Part shown: piece after piece, positions 34,880 to 45,790 of the stretch | Layout of the letters: each line of letters opens with the position of its first letter | Position numbering within the stretch: position 1 is the stretch's first letter | Assembly (NCBI RefSeq): GCF_008638305.1 | Contig: NZ_VTPZ01000013.1 | Location: 1-64,000 of the forward strand | DNA from: Pseudomonas profundi | Lineage (GTDB): Bacteria > Pseudomonadota > Gammaproteobacteria > Pseudomonadales > Pseudomonadaceae | Direction: 5' to 3' | Length of the DNA: 64,000 nt | The notes under the pieces: generated by a model | Told to the model about the DNA's origin: nothing | Databases searched by the model: none | Seen by the model: only the letters and a program-made list of their open reading frames with translations | Position numbers and translations under genes: made by a program

Positions 34880-36111
34880 GATTCAACTGGCAGGAAGGCA
34901 ATGACGTCGAGCTGCTTATCAATGGTGAAGAATTCTTCCCCCGCGTGTTTGAGTGCATTCGCGCCGCTCGCAAGGAAATCCTGCTCGAAACCTTCATCGT
35001 TTTTGACGACAAGGTAGGTCAGGATCTGAAGGAAGCGCTGATTGAGGCGGCCTCGCGTGGCGTCCACGTGGAAATGATCGTGGACGGTTACGGCACTGCA
35101 GAACTGAGCAGCGACTATATCGCCGAGCTCGCCGCAGCCGGTATTGTCATGCAGATGTTTGATCCGCGGCCTCGCCTGCTGGGCATGCGCACCAACCTGT
35201 TCCGCCGGTTGCACCGCAAGATAATCGTTATCGATGCTGAGGTCGGCTTCGTCGGTGGCATCAATTTTGGCGCTGACCATCTCGCAGATTTCGGTCCGCT
35301 GGCCAAACAGGATTATGCGGTGCAGGTACGCGGACCCATCGTGGCTGACTTGCACCGCGCCAGCCGCGCAATCCTCCAGCACAGCCCGGTCACCGAGCCG
35401 CTGCCGGCAATCAAACCCGTTACGGCACGTGCCGGTAACGCGCGCATCCTGCTGTCAATCCGTGACAACCAGACCCACCGCACCGACATTGAAGAGCAGT
35501 ACATCCGCGCTATACGGTCCGCCAATTACCGCTTGCTGTTGGCCAACGCCTACTTCTTTCCCGGCTACCGGATTTTGCGGGAGTTACGCAATGCCGCACG
35601 GCGCGGGGTGAAAGTGACACTGATCCTGCAGGGCCAACCGGACCGGGCATGGGTGCGGGCGCTGTCGGTGCTGTTATATAACTATCTGCTGCGCGACGGC
35701 GTCGTCATCCACGAATATTGCGAGCGGCCGCTACACGCCAAGATCGCACTGGTCGATAAGGAATGGTGCACCGTAGGCTCCAGCAATCTTGATCCCCTGA
35801 GTCTTTCGCTCAATCTCGAGGCGAACCTGTTCATTCGCGACGCTGACCTGAACCAGCAACTTTATGAGCACCTTGTCGAGCTGGGCAACAGCAAATGCCA
35901 GCCGGTTACCCTGAAGGTCGCTGCGAGGGGCTATTGGTGGCGGGCTCCGCTGATTTCAGCCAGCTTCCACTTCCTGCGTCATTTCCCGGCCATCATCGGT
36001 TGGCTGCCCGCGCATACCCCCCGATTGGAACCTGTAACGGACGAAGTAACGCCGGTCGATACGGACGCCACAAATCCGGAGCTAGCCTGCAGCCAAGAGA
36101 AGTCACCGTGA
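34876..36111 (+). CDS. clsB: Cardiolipin synthase B-like phospholipase D enzyme
   Basis: From the ATG at 34876, which overlaps the ybhP stop, the product has 411 residues, close to E. coli ClsB. Two PLD catalytic motifs are present: LHRKIIVIDAEVGFVGGIN near residue 115 and LHAKIALVDKEWCTVGSSN near 295. ClsB forms cardiolipin by condensing phosphatidylglycerol with another phospholipid at the inner membrane. The gene is coupled by four-base overlaps to ybhP before and ybhN after. More cardiolipin is a known response to osmotic stress, consistent with the surrounding trehalose genes. Confidence 0.92.
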   Translation: MRFNWQEGNDVELLINGEEFFPRVFECIRAARKEILLETFIVFDDKVGQDLKEALIEAASRGVHVEMIVDGYGTAELSSDYIAELAAAGIVMQMFDPRPRLLGMRTNLFRRLHRKIIVIDAEVGFVGGINFGADHLADFGPLAKQDYAVQVRGPIVADLHRASRAILQHSPVTEPLPAIKPVTARAGNARILLSIRDNQTHRTDIEEQYIRAIRSANYRLLLANAYFFPGYRILRELRNAARRGVKVTLILQGQPDRAWVRALSVLLYNYLLRDGVVIHEYCERPLHAKIALVDKEWCTVGSSNLDPLSLSLNLEANLFIRDADLNQQLYEHLVELGNSKCQPVTLKVAARGYWWRAPLISASFHFLRHFPAIIGWLPAHTPRLEPVTDEVTPVDTDATNPELACSQEKSP

Positions 36112-37157
36112 AGAAAAACCACTCTGAAGCATCCCCGAAGAACGATAAACGCGCTCGTAGAATCACCTGGCTCAAACGCGGGGTCACACTGTTCTTTTTC
36201 ATCGTAATCCCGGTTCTGCTGTTCAACATGATCAAGAATGTCGAATGGCAGGAAGTGAAAGAGGCCCTGCAGAGCTATAGCCTGCCGACCTTGTTGGCAG
36301 GTGCCGCCATCACGCTGGCCAGCTATCTGGTGTTCAGCAGCTACGATCTGCTCGGGCGTTACTATACCGGTCACAAACTGAAGGTCACGCAGGTGCTGCC
36401 GACGGCCTTCGTCTGTTATGCCTTCAATCTCAATCTTGGCGCCTGGGTGGGCGGCATTGCGTTGCGCTACCGGCTTTATTCCAGGCTGGGGTTGAGTGTC
36501 GCGACTGTGACGCGTGTTCTGAGTATCAGCCTGCTGGCCAATTGGGTGGGTTACATGATCCTTGCCGGGACGGTGTTTTCGCTGCGCCTTATGGAGCTGC
36601 CAGAGAACTGGGCCATCGGCACGACGACCTTGCAGCTGATCGGCTTCGCCCTGCTGGCGGTGTCGCTGGCATACCTGCTGGCCTGCCGGTTCTCGTCCAA
36701 ACGCATCTGGAAATGGCGTGACCACGAGATCGAACTTCCCTCGCTGCGGCTTGCGCTGATGCAAGCTACGCTCGGTGCGGTCAACTGGTCGCTGATGGCA
36801 GGGCTGATTTATATGTTGCTGCCCGAAGAAGCGTTCTTTCCGTCTATTTTGGGCATTCTGATGGTCAGCAGTATCGCGGGGGTGGTGACGCACATTCCGG
36901 CCGGGCTGGGCGTGCTGGAGGCGGTCTTTCTGGCGCTGCTTCAGCATCAGATCCCCGCAGGCACCCTGCTTGCGGCGCTGATCGGCTATCGGGCTATCTA
37001 CTTTCTGTTCCCGTTGTCCATCGCGCTGATCATGTATCTGGTAATAGAAAAGCGCGCTAAAACCCTGCGCAAGCAGGCCGGGACAGACAAACCCGACCCG
37101 CAAGGCGCACAGTCAGACGATGTCACCCGCCTGCGGACGCAGGATGAGCGTGCCTAA
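36108..37157 (+). CDS. ybhN: YbhN-like integral membrane protein (LPG synthase transmembrane family)
   Basis: The GTG at 36108 overlaps the clsB stop and gives a 349-residue protein; a longer frame starting inside clsB is not credible. After a basic N-terminus (KNDKRARR), about eight hydrophobic helices follow, with the family patch [17 protein letters not shown] near residue 265. The family shares the membrane domain of lysylphosphatidylglycerol synthase/flippase MprF but lacks its catalytic part. It may move or organise lipids made by ClsB. Its last 45 bases overlap the 3' end of glgB on the other strand. Confidence 0.88.
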   Translation: MKKNHSEASPKNDKRARRITWLKRGVTLFFFIVIPVLLFNMIKNVEWQEVKEALQSYSLPTLLAGAAITLASYLVFSSYDLLGRYYTGHKLKVTQVLPTAFVCYAFNLNLGAWVGGIALRYRLYSRLGLSVATVTRVLSISLLANWVGYMILAGTVFSLRLMELPENWAIGTTTLQLIGFALLAVSLAYLLACRFSSKRIWKWRDHEIELPSLRLALMQATLGAVNWSLMAGLIYMLLPEEAFFPSILGILMVSSIAGVVTHIPAGLGVLEAVFLALLQHQIPAGTLLAALIGYRAIYFLFPLSIALIMYLVIEKRAKTLRKQAGTDKPDPQGAQSDDVTRLRTQDERA

Positions 37158-39329
37158 CGGCGGGAGATCCAGTACCAGCGATACCGGCTGACCATGGGCG
37201 ACCTGATCCTCAGTCATGGTCTCCGTGGTACAACCCGCGTTGGAGCCGGCGTACTGCTCGCCGTCGCTATTGAGCAACACTGTCCAGGCGCCTTCCAAAG
37301 GCACACCAATCCGGTAATTATTGCGCGGCACCGGAGTGAAGTTATGAACCACCAGTAACGGCGCGCCCGCTTCTCCCTTGCGCAACCAGGCATAGACACT
37401 ATTGGCCTCGTCATCCCCTATCAGCCATTGGAAACCAGCTTCCTTGCCATCCAGCTGATGCATGGCCGGCTCTTCACGGTAAACGCGATTCAGCTCCTTC
37501 ATCAGCGTCTGTACGCCCTGGTGCTCGTTATAACGCAGTAGATACCAGTCCAGTTCGTGGTCATGGTTCCACTCGCGCCAGGATCCGAACTCACAGCCCA
37601 TGAACAACAACTTCTTGCCGGGGTGCGTCCACATGAAACTCAGGTACAGACGCAGGTTGGCGAATTTCTGCCAGCGGTCACCGGGCATCTTGTCCAGCAG
37701 GGACTTCTTGCCGTGCACCACTTCGTCGTGCGAGATCGGCAGAATGAACTGCTCAGTGAAGCCGTACAGCAAGCCGAAGGTCAGTTGGTGGTGGTGATAA
37801 CGCCTGTGTACGGTTTCTTCGGCCATATACGTGAGCGAATCATGCATCCAGCCCATGTTCCACTTGTAGGAAAAGCCGAGCCCCCCTTCCCGGGTCGGAT
37901 GACTCACGCCCGGAAAGGCGGTGGATTCTTCAGCGATCACCAGCGCGCCGGGGACTTCGGTCCCTACTACATCGTTGAGATGTCGCAGAAAGTCGATCAC
38001 CTCGAGGTTTTCCCGGCCACCGTATTTGTTCGGGATCCACTCGCCATCCTTGCGCGAATAATCCCGATAAAGCATCGATGCCACGGCATCCACGCGCAGC
38101 CCATCGATGTGGAACTGACGTAGCCAGTGCAACGCCGAAGCCAGCATGAAGCCGTGCACCTCGGTCCGTCCGAGATTGTAGATATAGGTGTCCCAATCCT
38201 GATGGAAACCCTCGAACGGATGTTCGTATTCGTAAAGTGCGGTGCCGTCGAAACGTCCCAGACCGTGTTCGTCAGTCGGGAAATGCGCAGGAACCCAGTC
38301 AAGAATCACCCCGATACCGACGCAATGGCAGGCATCCACGAACGCAGCGAAATCCTGCGGCGTGCCGTACCGCGCGGTCGGCGCGAACTGTGAGAGCAAC
38401 TGATATCCCCAGGAGCCTCCAAACGGGTGTTCCATGATCGGCATCAGCTCGATATGGGTGAATCCCAGGTCCTTGATGTAGGGAATCAGGCGTTCGGCGA
38501 GTTCATGCCAGCTGTAAAAACGGCCATCACCATCCTCACGCTGCCAGGAGCCGGCGTGCAGTTCGTAAATCGACATCGGGGCGGAATGCGACTGCCGTTC
38601 AGGCCGCTGCGCCATCCATTCCTGATCCTGCCAGTGATGCTGCAGCGGGTCGGCAACCACCGAGCCCGTGGCGGGTGGCGCTTCGGTGGCTAGCGCTACC
38701 GGGTCCGCGCGCAGCGGCAGAATGCCGTGCTGGCCGAGTATTTCGTATTTGTACACCTCGCCAGGCTGCAGGCGTGGAACGAACAGCTCCCAGATCCCGG
38801 AGGGATGTCGCTGGCGCATCGGATGGCGGCGGCCGTCCCAGCTATTGAAGGGGCCAACCACCGAAACACGGCGCGCATTAGGCGCCCAGACCGCAAAGCG
38901 GACCCCATCGACGCCGTTGATATTCATTACCTGCGCGCCAAGGCAATGTCCCAGGTCACGGTGATTGCCCTCGGCGAACAGATACATATCCATCTCGCCG
39001 AGCAGCAGACCGAAGCAGTACGGATCTTCTGTTTCCTGCATACCGCTGGCCCAGCGAATGCGCAGTCGGTATGCACGTCGATCCGGCAAGCGCCCGACGA
39101 ACAATCCCGGAATCTGCGGCTGCTCCATCTGCCCCAGCACCTCGCCGCTTTCTGCGTCGATCAGCTCAGCGCTCAACGCGTTGGGCAGATAACTGCGTAC
39201 GACTATTCGCCCGTTAATTTCGTGCGGACCGAGTACCGCGAAGGGGTTCCAATGTTCGGCCCGTACCAGCGCCTGGGTATCGACTTCCGCCAGGCGAAGA
39301 TCGTCGTCGGACGTTTGGCTATCCATCAT
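37113..39329 (-). CDS. glgB: 1,4-alpha-glucan branching enzyme
   Basis: The 738-residue protein has two N-terminal CBM48-like domains ([31 protein letters not shown]), a GH13 barrel with [27 protein letters not shown] (nucleophile Asp), [12 protein letters not shown] (acid Glu) and [16 protein letters not shown], then the all-beta C-terminus. It makes alpha-1,6 branches in the glucan produced by GlgE or GlgA. It is the last gene of the leftward operon glgE-treS-glgB and overlaps the treS stop by four bases. Its tail overlaps ybhN head-to-head (convergent) by 45 bases. Confidence 0.97.
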   Translation of the reverse strand: MMDSQTSDDDLRLAEVDTQALVRAEHWNPFAVLGPHEINGRIVVRSYLPNALSAELIDAESGEVLGQMEQPQIPGLFVGRLPDRRAYRLRIRWASGMQETEDPYCFGLLLGEMDMYLFAEGNHRDLGHCLGAQVMNINGVDGVRFAVWAPNARRVSVVGPFNSWDGRRHPMRQRHPSGIWELFVPRLQPGEVYKYEILGQHGILPLRADPVALATEAPPATGSVVADPLQHHWQDQEWMAQRPERQSHSAPMSIYELHAGSWQREDGDGRFYSWHELAERLIPYIKDLGFTHIELMPIMEHPFGGSWGYQLLSQFAPTARYGTPQDFAAFVDACHCVGIGVILDWVPAHFPTDEHGLGRFDGTALYEYEHPFEGFHQDWDTYIYNLGRTEVHGFMLASALHWLRQFHIDGLRVDAVASMLYRDYSRKDGEWIPNKYGGRENLEVIDFLRHLNDVVGTEVPGALVIAEESTAFPGVSHPTREGGLGFSYKWNMGWMHDSLTYMAEETVHRRYHHHQLTFGLLYGFTEQFILPISHDEVVHGKKSLLDKMPGDRWQKFANLRLYLSFMWTHPGKKLLFMGCEFGSWREWNHDHELDWYLLRYNEHQGVQTLMKELNRVYREEPAMHQLDGKEAGFQWLIGDDEANSVYAWLRKGEAGAPLLVVHNFTPVPRNNYRIGVPLEGAWTVLLNSDGEQYAGSNAGCTTETMTEDQVAHGQPVSLVLDLPPLGTLILRPQAGDIV

Positions 39330-42300
39330 AAGTTGTCCTCAAGCTGCTGAACGAGCTCGGCCAGACCGTTAAGCGGAACGCTTATCCAAGTCGGACGATG
39401 CTCTGTTTCGTAAAGAATTTCGTAGGCAGCCTTCTCCAGACTGAACAGAGTGAGCGCTGCGTTTTCACCATCAGCGTCGGCCCAGTCATGTGCAATCTCG
39501 GCTGCGGCCTGCCGATAGGCCTGCAGGAAGGCGGCGGTCGATCTGTTTCGATAATCGCGAACGATCTCCTCGCGGCTCTGTTCGGCTTCGTCAGAACTGT
39601 CCGTGCTCTGGGCGTTGAGGCATGCCATGGCGACGGCGTAATCGATCGAGCGCAGCACGCCGGTCACATCCTTGTAGGGGCTGAGCTTGGCGCGGCGCTC
39701 CTGCAATGGACGGGACGGCTCCCCCTCGAAGTCAATCAGATAGGCGTCGCCCTTGACCACCAGAACCTGGCCAAGGTGCAAATCACCGTGGACCCTGAAA
39801 CGCAACCCGCCGACCGCTTTCGCCGCCAGCTTGTCGATCTGCTGATCGAGGCGCTGTTGCTGTTTGCGCAGACTGCGAACCAGGGCAACGTCCTCCTCAT
39901 CCAGCTGGGCTTCGCTGCCTTCAAGGGCACCCAGGGCAGACTTGAGCTGCTCGCGGATACTTTGTGCCCATCCCTGCGTGTCTTCCTCGCGGGTAGGCTC
40001 CGGGGCGAAGTCAGGATTATCGGTGGGGGACGAAAGCGCAACGTGCATTTCGCCCAGGCGTTGCCCGAGCGCTGCGGAGAATTCCTCCAGCTCGGTCAGT
40101 GCGCCGTACTGGTTCTCGTGTTGCGATATACCGCCAGCCATCTGGTCGCGGATTGCGCGGTCCAGGGTGACCAGGGTCCATTGCCAGGCATCGCCCTGGT
40201 TGTCCAGATAACCCTGCAGAACCATGAGTGCGTAGGGTTCGCCGGAGGGGTCGGTGCGGGTGACCTGACCCAGCATCGGCGCGCAGTTTTCGAAGCCGCG
40301 ATCGGTCAGATAGGCACCGATCTCCAGTTCAGGATGGATACCTGCGTGTACGTGCCGAATCAGTTTGAGCACCATCCTGCCGCCGATGATGACCGAGCTG
40401 TTGGATTGCTCGGCGGACAGATATCGGATTTCGACATCATCCTCAAACTCCATCGACGACAAGGCTTCACTGCCCTGGAAGGCCAATGCCCCGCGCTCGG
40501 TCTCGACAGATTGCCCGTCACGCAGCTGCTTGATCAACGCGCGGATGAAGCTTTCCATGGTGAAGGCGTCGGTCAGCAAACCGACCTGGCGCCCACGACG
40601 GATGCGCGCCATCGCCAGCTGTTCGGCCAGTACGCTGCTATCGTCCTCTCCGATGAAACCCAGCGGCAACTGATAGTAGTCGACCTGATCACCGGTCTTG
40701 ACCTCAACCTCACTGAGCAACGCCTGATGGGCGCTGTCCCCGAAGGGAACCGCATACAGAATACGCGCCTTTGGCTGCCGCGCTCCCGCTCCGGCAAACC
40801 AGCGCCGCTTGGGCAGATAGGCCGGCAAGGTCTCCTTCTCGAGGATTTTGAGCGGCTGCTCATCGAGCACTTCCTGAAGTTGTCGTTTCAGAACCAGGGT
40901 CGCCATTTCGGGCATCCTCTCTGGAGGTTCGACGTGCCAGCTAGGCATCTGCGTCTGTTCTGCCAGCAGGAACCAATAGAAACCATAGGGCGGCAACGTC
41001 AACAGGTAGCTGAGCTGGCCGATGGGCGGAAAGGCACTGCCGCCGATCATCTCGACTGGCACCTTACCGACATACTGACTGAGATCGAGCTCTACCGCCT
41101 GGGCAGCTCGGGACACGTTGGCTACGCAAAGAATCGTATCTGTCTGACCCTGTTCATCCGTGTACTCACGCAGATAAGCGAGAATCCGCCGGTTGGGCGG
41201 TGCCAGCATTTTCAGCGTACCGCGGCCGAAGGCCTGCTGCTGCTTGCGCACCGCCAGCATCCGCCGCGTCCAGTTGAGCAGCGAATGCGGGTCAGCTGAC
41301 TGCGCTTCGACGTTGATCGTCTGATAGCCATACAACGGGTCCTGAATCGGTGGTAATACCAGACTGGCCGGGTCCGCGCGGGAGAAACCACCGTTACGGT
41401 CCGCTGACCATTGCATGGGCGTGCGCACACCATCGCGGTCGCCGATAAAGATGTTATCGCCCATGCCCAGCTCATCACCGTAATACAGCGTCGGCGTACC
41501 GGGCATCGACAGCAATAGGCTATTGAGCAACTCGATACGCCTGCGATCCCGCTCAACCAGCGGTGCGAGCCGGCGACGGATACCCAGATTGATGCGCGCC
41601 CGGCGATCCGCGGCGTAATAATTCCACAGGTAATCGCGTTCGCGGTCGGTCACCATTTCCAGCGTGAGCTCGTCATGGTTGCGCAGGAAGATGGCCCACT
41701 GGCAGTTGGCCGGAATGTCCGGCGTCTGGCGCAGGATGTCGGTGATCGGGAAACGATCCTCCTGAGCGATCGCCATGTACATGCGCGGCATTAGCGGGAA
41801 ATGAAAGGCCATGTGGCACTCGTCACCCAGGCCCTCCTCGTTGCCACCGAAGTACATCTGGGTGTCTTCCGGCCACTGGTTCGCCTCGGCCAGCAACATA
41901 CGGTCGGGGTACAGGCGATCCAGTTCCGCGCGGATCTTTTTCAGCACCACATGGGTTTCGGGCAGGTTCTCGTTATTGGTGCCGTCGCGCTCGATCAGGT
42001 AGGGGATGGCGTCAAGACGGAGACCATCGACCCCCAGATCCAGCCAGAAACGCATGACCGATAGCACTTCCTTGAGCACTTGCGGATTGTCAAAGTTCAG
42101 ATCCGGCTGATGGGAATAAAAACGGTGCCAGAAGTACTGCCCGGCGACCGGGTCCCAGGTCCAGTTTGACGTCTCGGTATCGAGAAAGATGATCCGCGTG
42201 CCGTCGTATTTTTCATCCGTATCAGACCACACATAGTAATTGCGCGCCGCCGATCCCGGCTTGGCCCTGCGAGCACGCTGAAACCAGGGGTGCTGATCCG

Positions 42301-42646
42301 ACGTATGATTGATGACCAGCTCGCTGATAACCCGCAGGCCACGCTTGTGCGCCTCGGCAATGAAGCGCTTGGCATCGGCCATCCGGCCATAATCCGAATG
42401 CACCTTGCGGTAGTCGGAAATATCGTAGCCGTCATCGCGTCGCGGTGAGGGGTAAAATGGTAGCAACCATATGGTATTCACACCCAGGTCGGCGATGTAA
42501 TCAAGCTTGGCGATCAGCCCCTGAAAATCCCCGATACCATCGTTATTTGAATCGAAGAACGATTTGACGTGCACCTGATATATGACCGCGTCCTTGTACC
42601 AGAGTGGGTCATCGATAAAGGCTGCACTACGTTGTTTTTTTGGCAT
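39326..42646 (-). CDS. treS: Trehalose synthase fused to maltokinase
   Basis: The ATG at 42646 overlaps the glgE stop and gives a 1,106-residue fusion. Residues 1 to about 550 are TreS (GH13): [45 protein letters not shown] (nucleophile), [11 protein letters not shown] (acid) and [12 protein letters not shown]. From about 590 on is a maltokinase domain ([12 protein letters not shown], a kinase-like [11 protein letters not shown] and [10 protein letters not shown] near 960-990). TreS interconverts trehalose and maltose; the kinase then makes maltose 1-phosphate, the donor for GlgE. A longer start at 42808 would run through glgE and is rejected. The fusion is common in pseudomonads. Confidence 0.96.
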   Translation of the reverse strand: MPKKQRSAAFIDDPLWYKDAVIYQVHVKSFFDSNNDGIGDFQGLIAKLDYIADLGVNTIWLLPFYPSPRRDDGYDISDYRKVHSDYGRMADAKRFIAEAHKRGLRVISELVINHTSDQHPWFQRARRAKPGSAARNYYVWSDTDEKYDGTRIIFLDTETSNWTWDPVAGQYFWHRFYSHQPDLNFDNPQVLKEVLSVMRFWLDLGVDGLRLDAIPYLIERDGTNNENLPETHVVLKKIRAELDRLYPDRMLLAEANQWPEDTQMYFGGNEEGLGDECHMAFHFPLMPRMYMAIAQEDRFPITDILRQTPDIPANCQWAIFLRNHDELTLEMVTDRERDYLWNYYAADRRARINLGIRRRLAPLVERDRRRIELLNSLLLSMPGTPTLYYGDELGMGDNIFIGDRDGVRTPMQWSADRNGGFSRADPASLVLPPIQDPLYGYQTINVEAQSADPHSLLNWTRRMLAVRKQQQAFGRGTLKMLAPPNRRILAYLREYTDEQGQTDTILCVANVSRAAQAVELDLSQYVGKVPVEMIGGSAFPPIGQLSYLLTLPPYGFYWFLLAEQTQMPSWHVEPPERMPEMATLVLKRQLQEVLDEQPLKILEKETLPAYLPKRRWFAGAGARQPKARILYAVPFGDSAHQALLSEVEVKTGDQVDYYQLPLGFIGEDDSSVLAEQLAMARIRRGRQVGLLTDAFTMESFIRALIKQLRDGQSVETERGALAFQGSEALSSMEFEDDVEIRYLSAEQSNSSVIIGGRMVLKLIRHVHAGIHPELEIGAYLTDRGFENCAPMLGQVTRTDPSGEPYALMVLQGYLDNQGDAWQWTLVTLDRAIRDQMAGGISQHENQYGALTELEEFSAALGQRLGEMHVALSSPTDNPDFAPEPTREEDTQGWAQSIREQLKSALGALEGSEAQLDEEDVALVRSLRKQQQRLDQQIDKLAAKAVGGLRFRVHGDLHLGQVLVVKGDAYLIDFEGEPSRPLQERRAKLSPYKDVTGVLRSIDYAVAMACLNAQSTDSSDEAEQSREEIVRDYRNRSTAAFLQAYRQAAAEIAHDWADADGENAALTLFSLEKAAYEILYETEHRPTWISVPLNGLAELVQQLEDNL

Positions 42647-44661
42647 TATTGGTCTCTCTGATGTAACGGCCGCAGACGCCAGATACCAAAGGGCTGGTTC
42701 CATGGCTCGATACGCATCCATTGGGTCATGCCATACCAGGTCCAGGTATGGCCGGTCATAAGGTCTTCGCCAATCATCTCGGCATCTTCGGGCAAGCCGA
42801 ACTCCCACAACGGCAGTTCGAAGTGCGCTTCCTGGGCGTTGTGTGGATCCAGGCTGATGGCGATCAGGATAAAGTTCTGAAGATCCTCGGTGCGTTTGCC
42901 GAAATACAGAATATTGTCATTCCAGGCGGTGTAGGCCTGGAATCCCAGGTGCGTCTGCAATGCCGGATTGGCGCGGCGGATACGGTTGAGATGGGTGATC
43001 TCGGCGACAATGTTGCCTGGGGCATGGTAATCGCGCGGACGGATCTCGTACTTCTCCGAATCGAGATACTCCTCCTTGCCCAGAACCGGGGCAGACTCAC
43101 AGATCTCGAAGCCTGAATACATGCCCCAGGACCCCGCGCCCATCGTTGCCAGGGCGGCCCTGATCAAAAAGCCGGCTCGCCCCGATTCATGCAGAAAGTA
43201 CGGATTGATATCCGGCGTATTGACGAAGAAATTCGGCCGATAACAATCACGCCAGGGCTGCTGATTGAGCTCGGTGAAGAATTCCTGCAGCTCATGTTTG
43301 GTATTGCGCCAGGTGAAATAGGTATAGCTCTGGCTGAAGCCGAGCTTGCCCAGGCGGGCCATCATGGGTGGCCGGGTGAAGGCTTCAGAGAGGAAAATCA
43401 CGTCAGGATGACGGTCCCGGATATCAGCTATCAACCATTCCCAGAACGGCATGGGCTTGGTATGCGGATTGTCGACCCGGAACATTTTTACGCCATGCTC
43501 GACCCAGCCGAGCACCACATCGCGCAGGGCTGCCCACAGCGATGGCACCGCGTCGTCCGCGTAGAAATCAACGTTGACGATGTCCTCATACTTCTTCGGC
43601 GGGTTCTCGGCGTGCCGAATAGCGCCGTCCGGTCGCCAGCTGAACCAGCCGGGATGTTCCTGGAGCCAGGGATGATCAGGCGAGCACTGGATCGCGAAAT
43701 CCAGCGCAATCTCCAGCTTGTGTGCCTGGGCGGCCTCGACCAGAGCGTGGAAGTCATCCAGCGTACCCAGTTGCGAATGAATCGCCTCGTGTCCGCCCTC
43801 GTGGCTACCGATGGCATAGGGGCTGCCGGGATCATTCTCCCCCGCAATCAGCGAGTTGTTAGGGCCCTTGCGGTGGGTGCGACCGATTGGATGAATCGGC
43901 GGAAAATACAGCACATCGAAATTCATCGCGGCGATATCCGGCAACCGCTCGATCACATCGCGAAACGTCCCGTGGCGCTGCGGATCATCTGTCACGGAAC
44001 GGGGAAACAGTTCATACCAGCTGGCAAATTCCGCAGCGCGTCGATCCACCTCTACCGGGTAGGCCTCGCTGCGCACTTTGTGCGGGTGCGATTCGCTGGC
44101 GATCACTGCGTCAACGGTTTGCGGTGCCAGCATGATGCCAACTTTGTCATCAACTTCAGAAGTCTCGGCCAGCTGGCGCAACACATCGTCGAGCACGCTG
44201 ACCTGCTCGGATGGCGCGTGCTGCTTGACCTGACGCAGCAGCTGCTCGCCCTCCTCCAGCTCCAGCGGGACCGGGACACCTGCGGCAAATTTCTTTTTCA
44301 ACTCGTCGCAGTAGGTTGCGTAGGTATCCACCCAGGCTTCGATGGCAAACTCCATTCGCCCCAGCTGATCAGGCACGAACCGGGCTCGCCACACATCGTT
44401 GGCAATGAATTCCAGTGGCACACGTTGCCAGCCGTCATCCCGGATCGAGCGCCAGATCAGGCGCCCACCGAGCTTGTCGTGACCGTCGGAAAAGACCACG
44501 GCGGAGACCTCAACGGGTCTGCCCTGAATAGCCTTGGCTGCGAACCGACCCGACTCAACCTGCGGTTGCACGCTTTCAATAGCAATGCGCGGAAGCCGGA
44601 CCGCATCATCAAGGGATAGAACAGCACCATGCGAATGCTCGTTGGTATGTTCAGACGACAT
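42646..44661 (-). CDS. glgE: Maltose 1-phosphate maltosyltransferase GlgE
   Basis: The start at 44661 is chosen because AGGAG lies about 9 bases upstream; the product has 671 residues. The protein is GlgE-like: an N-terminal beta domain, VDRRAAEFASWYELFPRS, FPPIHPIGRTHRKGPNN, EIALDFAIQCSPDHPW, MFRVDNPHTKPMPFWEWLI (nucleophile Asp) and FLSEAFTRP (acid Glu). It polymerises maltose 1-phosphate from TreS-maltokinase into alpha-1,4-glucan and is the first gene of the leftward operon. It lies 66 bases after an SDR gene in the same direction. Confidence 0.96.
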   Translation of the reverse strand: MSSEHTNEHSHGAVLSLDDAVRLPRIAIESVQPQVESGRFAAKAIQGRPVEVSAVVFSDGHDKLGGRLIWRSIRDDGWQRVPLEFIANDVWRARFVPDQLGRMEFAIEAWVDTYATYCDELKKKFAAGVPVPLELEEGEQLLRQVKQHAPSEQVSVLDDVLRQLAETSEVDDKVGIMLAPQTVDAVIASESHPHKVRSEAYPVEVDRRAAEFASWYELFPRSVTDDPQRHGTFRDVIERLPDIAAMNFDVLYFPPIHPIGRTHRKGPNNSLIAGENDPGSPYAIGSHEGGHEAIHSQLGTLDDFHALVEAAQAHKLEIALDFAIQCSPDHPWLQEHPGWFSWRPDGAIRHAENPPKKYEDIVNVDFYADDAVPSLWAALRDVVLGWVEHGVKMFRVDNPHTKPMPFWEWLIADIRDRHPDVIFLSEAFTRPPMMARLGKLGFSQSYTYFTWRNTKHELQEFFTELNQQPWRDCYRPNFFVNTPDINPYFLHESGRAGFLIRAALATMGAGSWGMYSGFEICESAPVLGKEEYLDSEKYEIRPRDYHAPGNIVAEITHLNRIRRANPALQTHLGFQAYTAWNDNILYFGKRTEDLQNFILIAISLDPHNAQEAHFELPLWEFGLPEDAEMIGEDLMTGHTWTWYGMTQWMRIEPWNQPFGIWRLRPLHQRDQ

Positions 44662-44727
44662 CTGTTTAGGCTCCTGAAGCCCGGATTGGCCGGGCAGTGG
44701 AAAGTCGGGCGGTGCACTCATCGGCTA

Positions 44728-45582
44728 TCAACCGTTAACGACACTGCCACCGTTGATGTGAAGAACCTGGCCACTCATATAGCTGGAGTCGTCACAGGCA
44801 AGATAGACGTAGGCCGGGCCGAGCTCGGCGGGCTGCCCGGGACGTTTCATCGGGGTATTGGCGCCGAAGGTTTCAACATTCTCGGCGTCAAAGGTGGAAG
44901 GAATCAGCGGCGTCCAGATCGGACCGGGCGCCACCCCGTTGACGCGGATCCCGCGCTCCGCCACGTTCATCGACAACGAACGGGTGAAGGCTGTGATTGC
45001 ACCTTTGGTTGATGAATAGTCGAGCAGCATGGGGCTGCCCTTGTAGGCGGTTACCGACGTGGTATTGATGATAGACGCACCGGCCTGCATATGCGGCAAG
45101 GCTGTCTTGGTCAGCTGAAACATGCCGAAAATATTGGTGCGGAAGGTCTGCTCCCATTGTTCCTGAGGGATATCCTCAAGGTTCTTGCGCGGATGCTGTT
45201 CGCCGGCGTTGTTGACCAGCACGTGAATCTGCCCCCACTCGGCGACCGTTTCCTCTACCACTTTTCGGCACAGGGCCTCTTCGGCCACATCACCGGCGTA
45301 AACCTTTACCTTGCGCCCGGCACGCTCGACTTCCTTGCGGGTGTGCTCTGCGTCGGCATGCTCTTCGAGATACAGCATGACGATATCGGCCCCCTCCCGG
45401 GCGAAGTGCACAGCCACGGCACGCCCGATACCGCTGTCAGCGCCAGTCACGATTGCGACCTTGCCCTCCAGCTTGCCTGCGGCTTTGTACTGCTCGGAAA
45501 TATAAATGGGTTCTGGATGCATTTCGCCCTCTTTGCCGGGGCGGTGTTTCTGATGCTGGGGGGGAAGCGTCTGCTCGGACAT
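44728..45582 (-). CDS. Short-chain dehydrogenase/reductase (YghA/YdaD-like)
   Basis: From the ATG at 45582, with GGAGG upstream, the product has 284 residues. A leader of about 45 polar residues rich in His and Gln precedes the Rossmann domain: TGADSGIG (cofactor loop), NNAGEQHPR, the catalytic Ser in INTTSVTAYKG and Tyr/Lys in DYSSTKGA. It is an NAD(P)H-dependent oxidoreductase of the group often linked to general stress; the substrate is not known. A longer frame to 45942 would cover a gap region and has no start support. It may be cotranscribed with glgE. Confidence 0.9.
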   Translation of the reverse strand: MSEQTLPPQHQKHRPGKEGEMHPEPIYISEQYKAAGKLEGKVAIVTGADSGIGRAVAVHFAREGADIVMLYLEEHADAEHTRKEVERAGRKVKVYAGDVAEEALCRKVVEETVAEWGQIHVLVNNAGEQHPRKNLEDIPQEQWEQTFRTNIFGMFQLTKTALPHMQAGASIINTTSVTAYKGSPMLLDYSSTKGAITAFTRSLSMNVAERGIRVNGVAPGPIWTPLIPSTFDAENVETFGANTPMKRPGQPAELGPAYVYLACDDSSYMSGQVLHINGGSVVNG

Positions 45583-45790
45583 AATGACCTCCGAAGGTGA
45601 AAACCACGTGTATCTTCGGACAGAACCGCGGAAACATTGGTTCCTGTCAATCGGGACGGATCGGCAATAAGCGGATGAAGTGGAGACGGGAACGCCCGCA
45701 GATGAATTGCTTCGGGGTGGTTGTCCGGACCTGGCCAAGGTGTCGCGGGGCGTCTTATCACCGCGATGTGCCCGCGGGACGCCCCTGGAT

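Noticed and set aside
39398-41299. A 633-residue open frame on the plus strand opposite treS
   Set aside because: It is antisense to a well-supported TreS-maltokinase gene, has no known motifs, and long opposite frames are expected in GC-rich coding DNA.
43189-44619. A 476-residue plus-strand frame opposite glgE
   Set aside because: It mirrors the GlgE coding frame, has no domain or ribosome site, and its composition is that of an antisense shadow.
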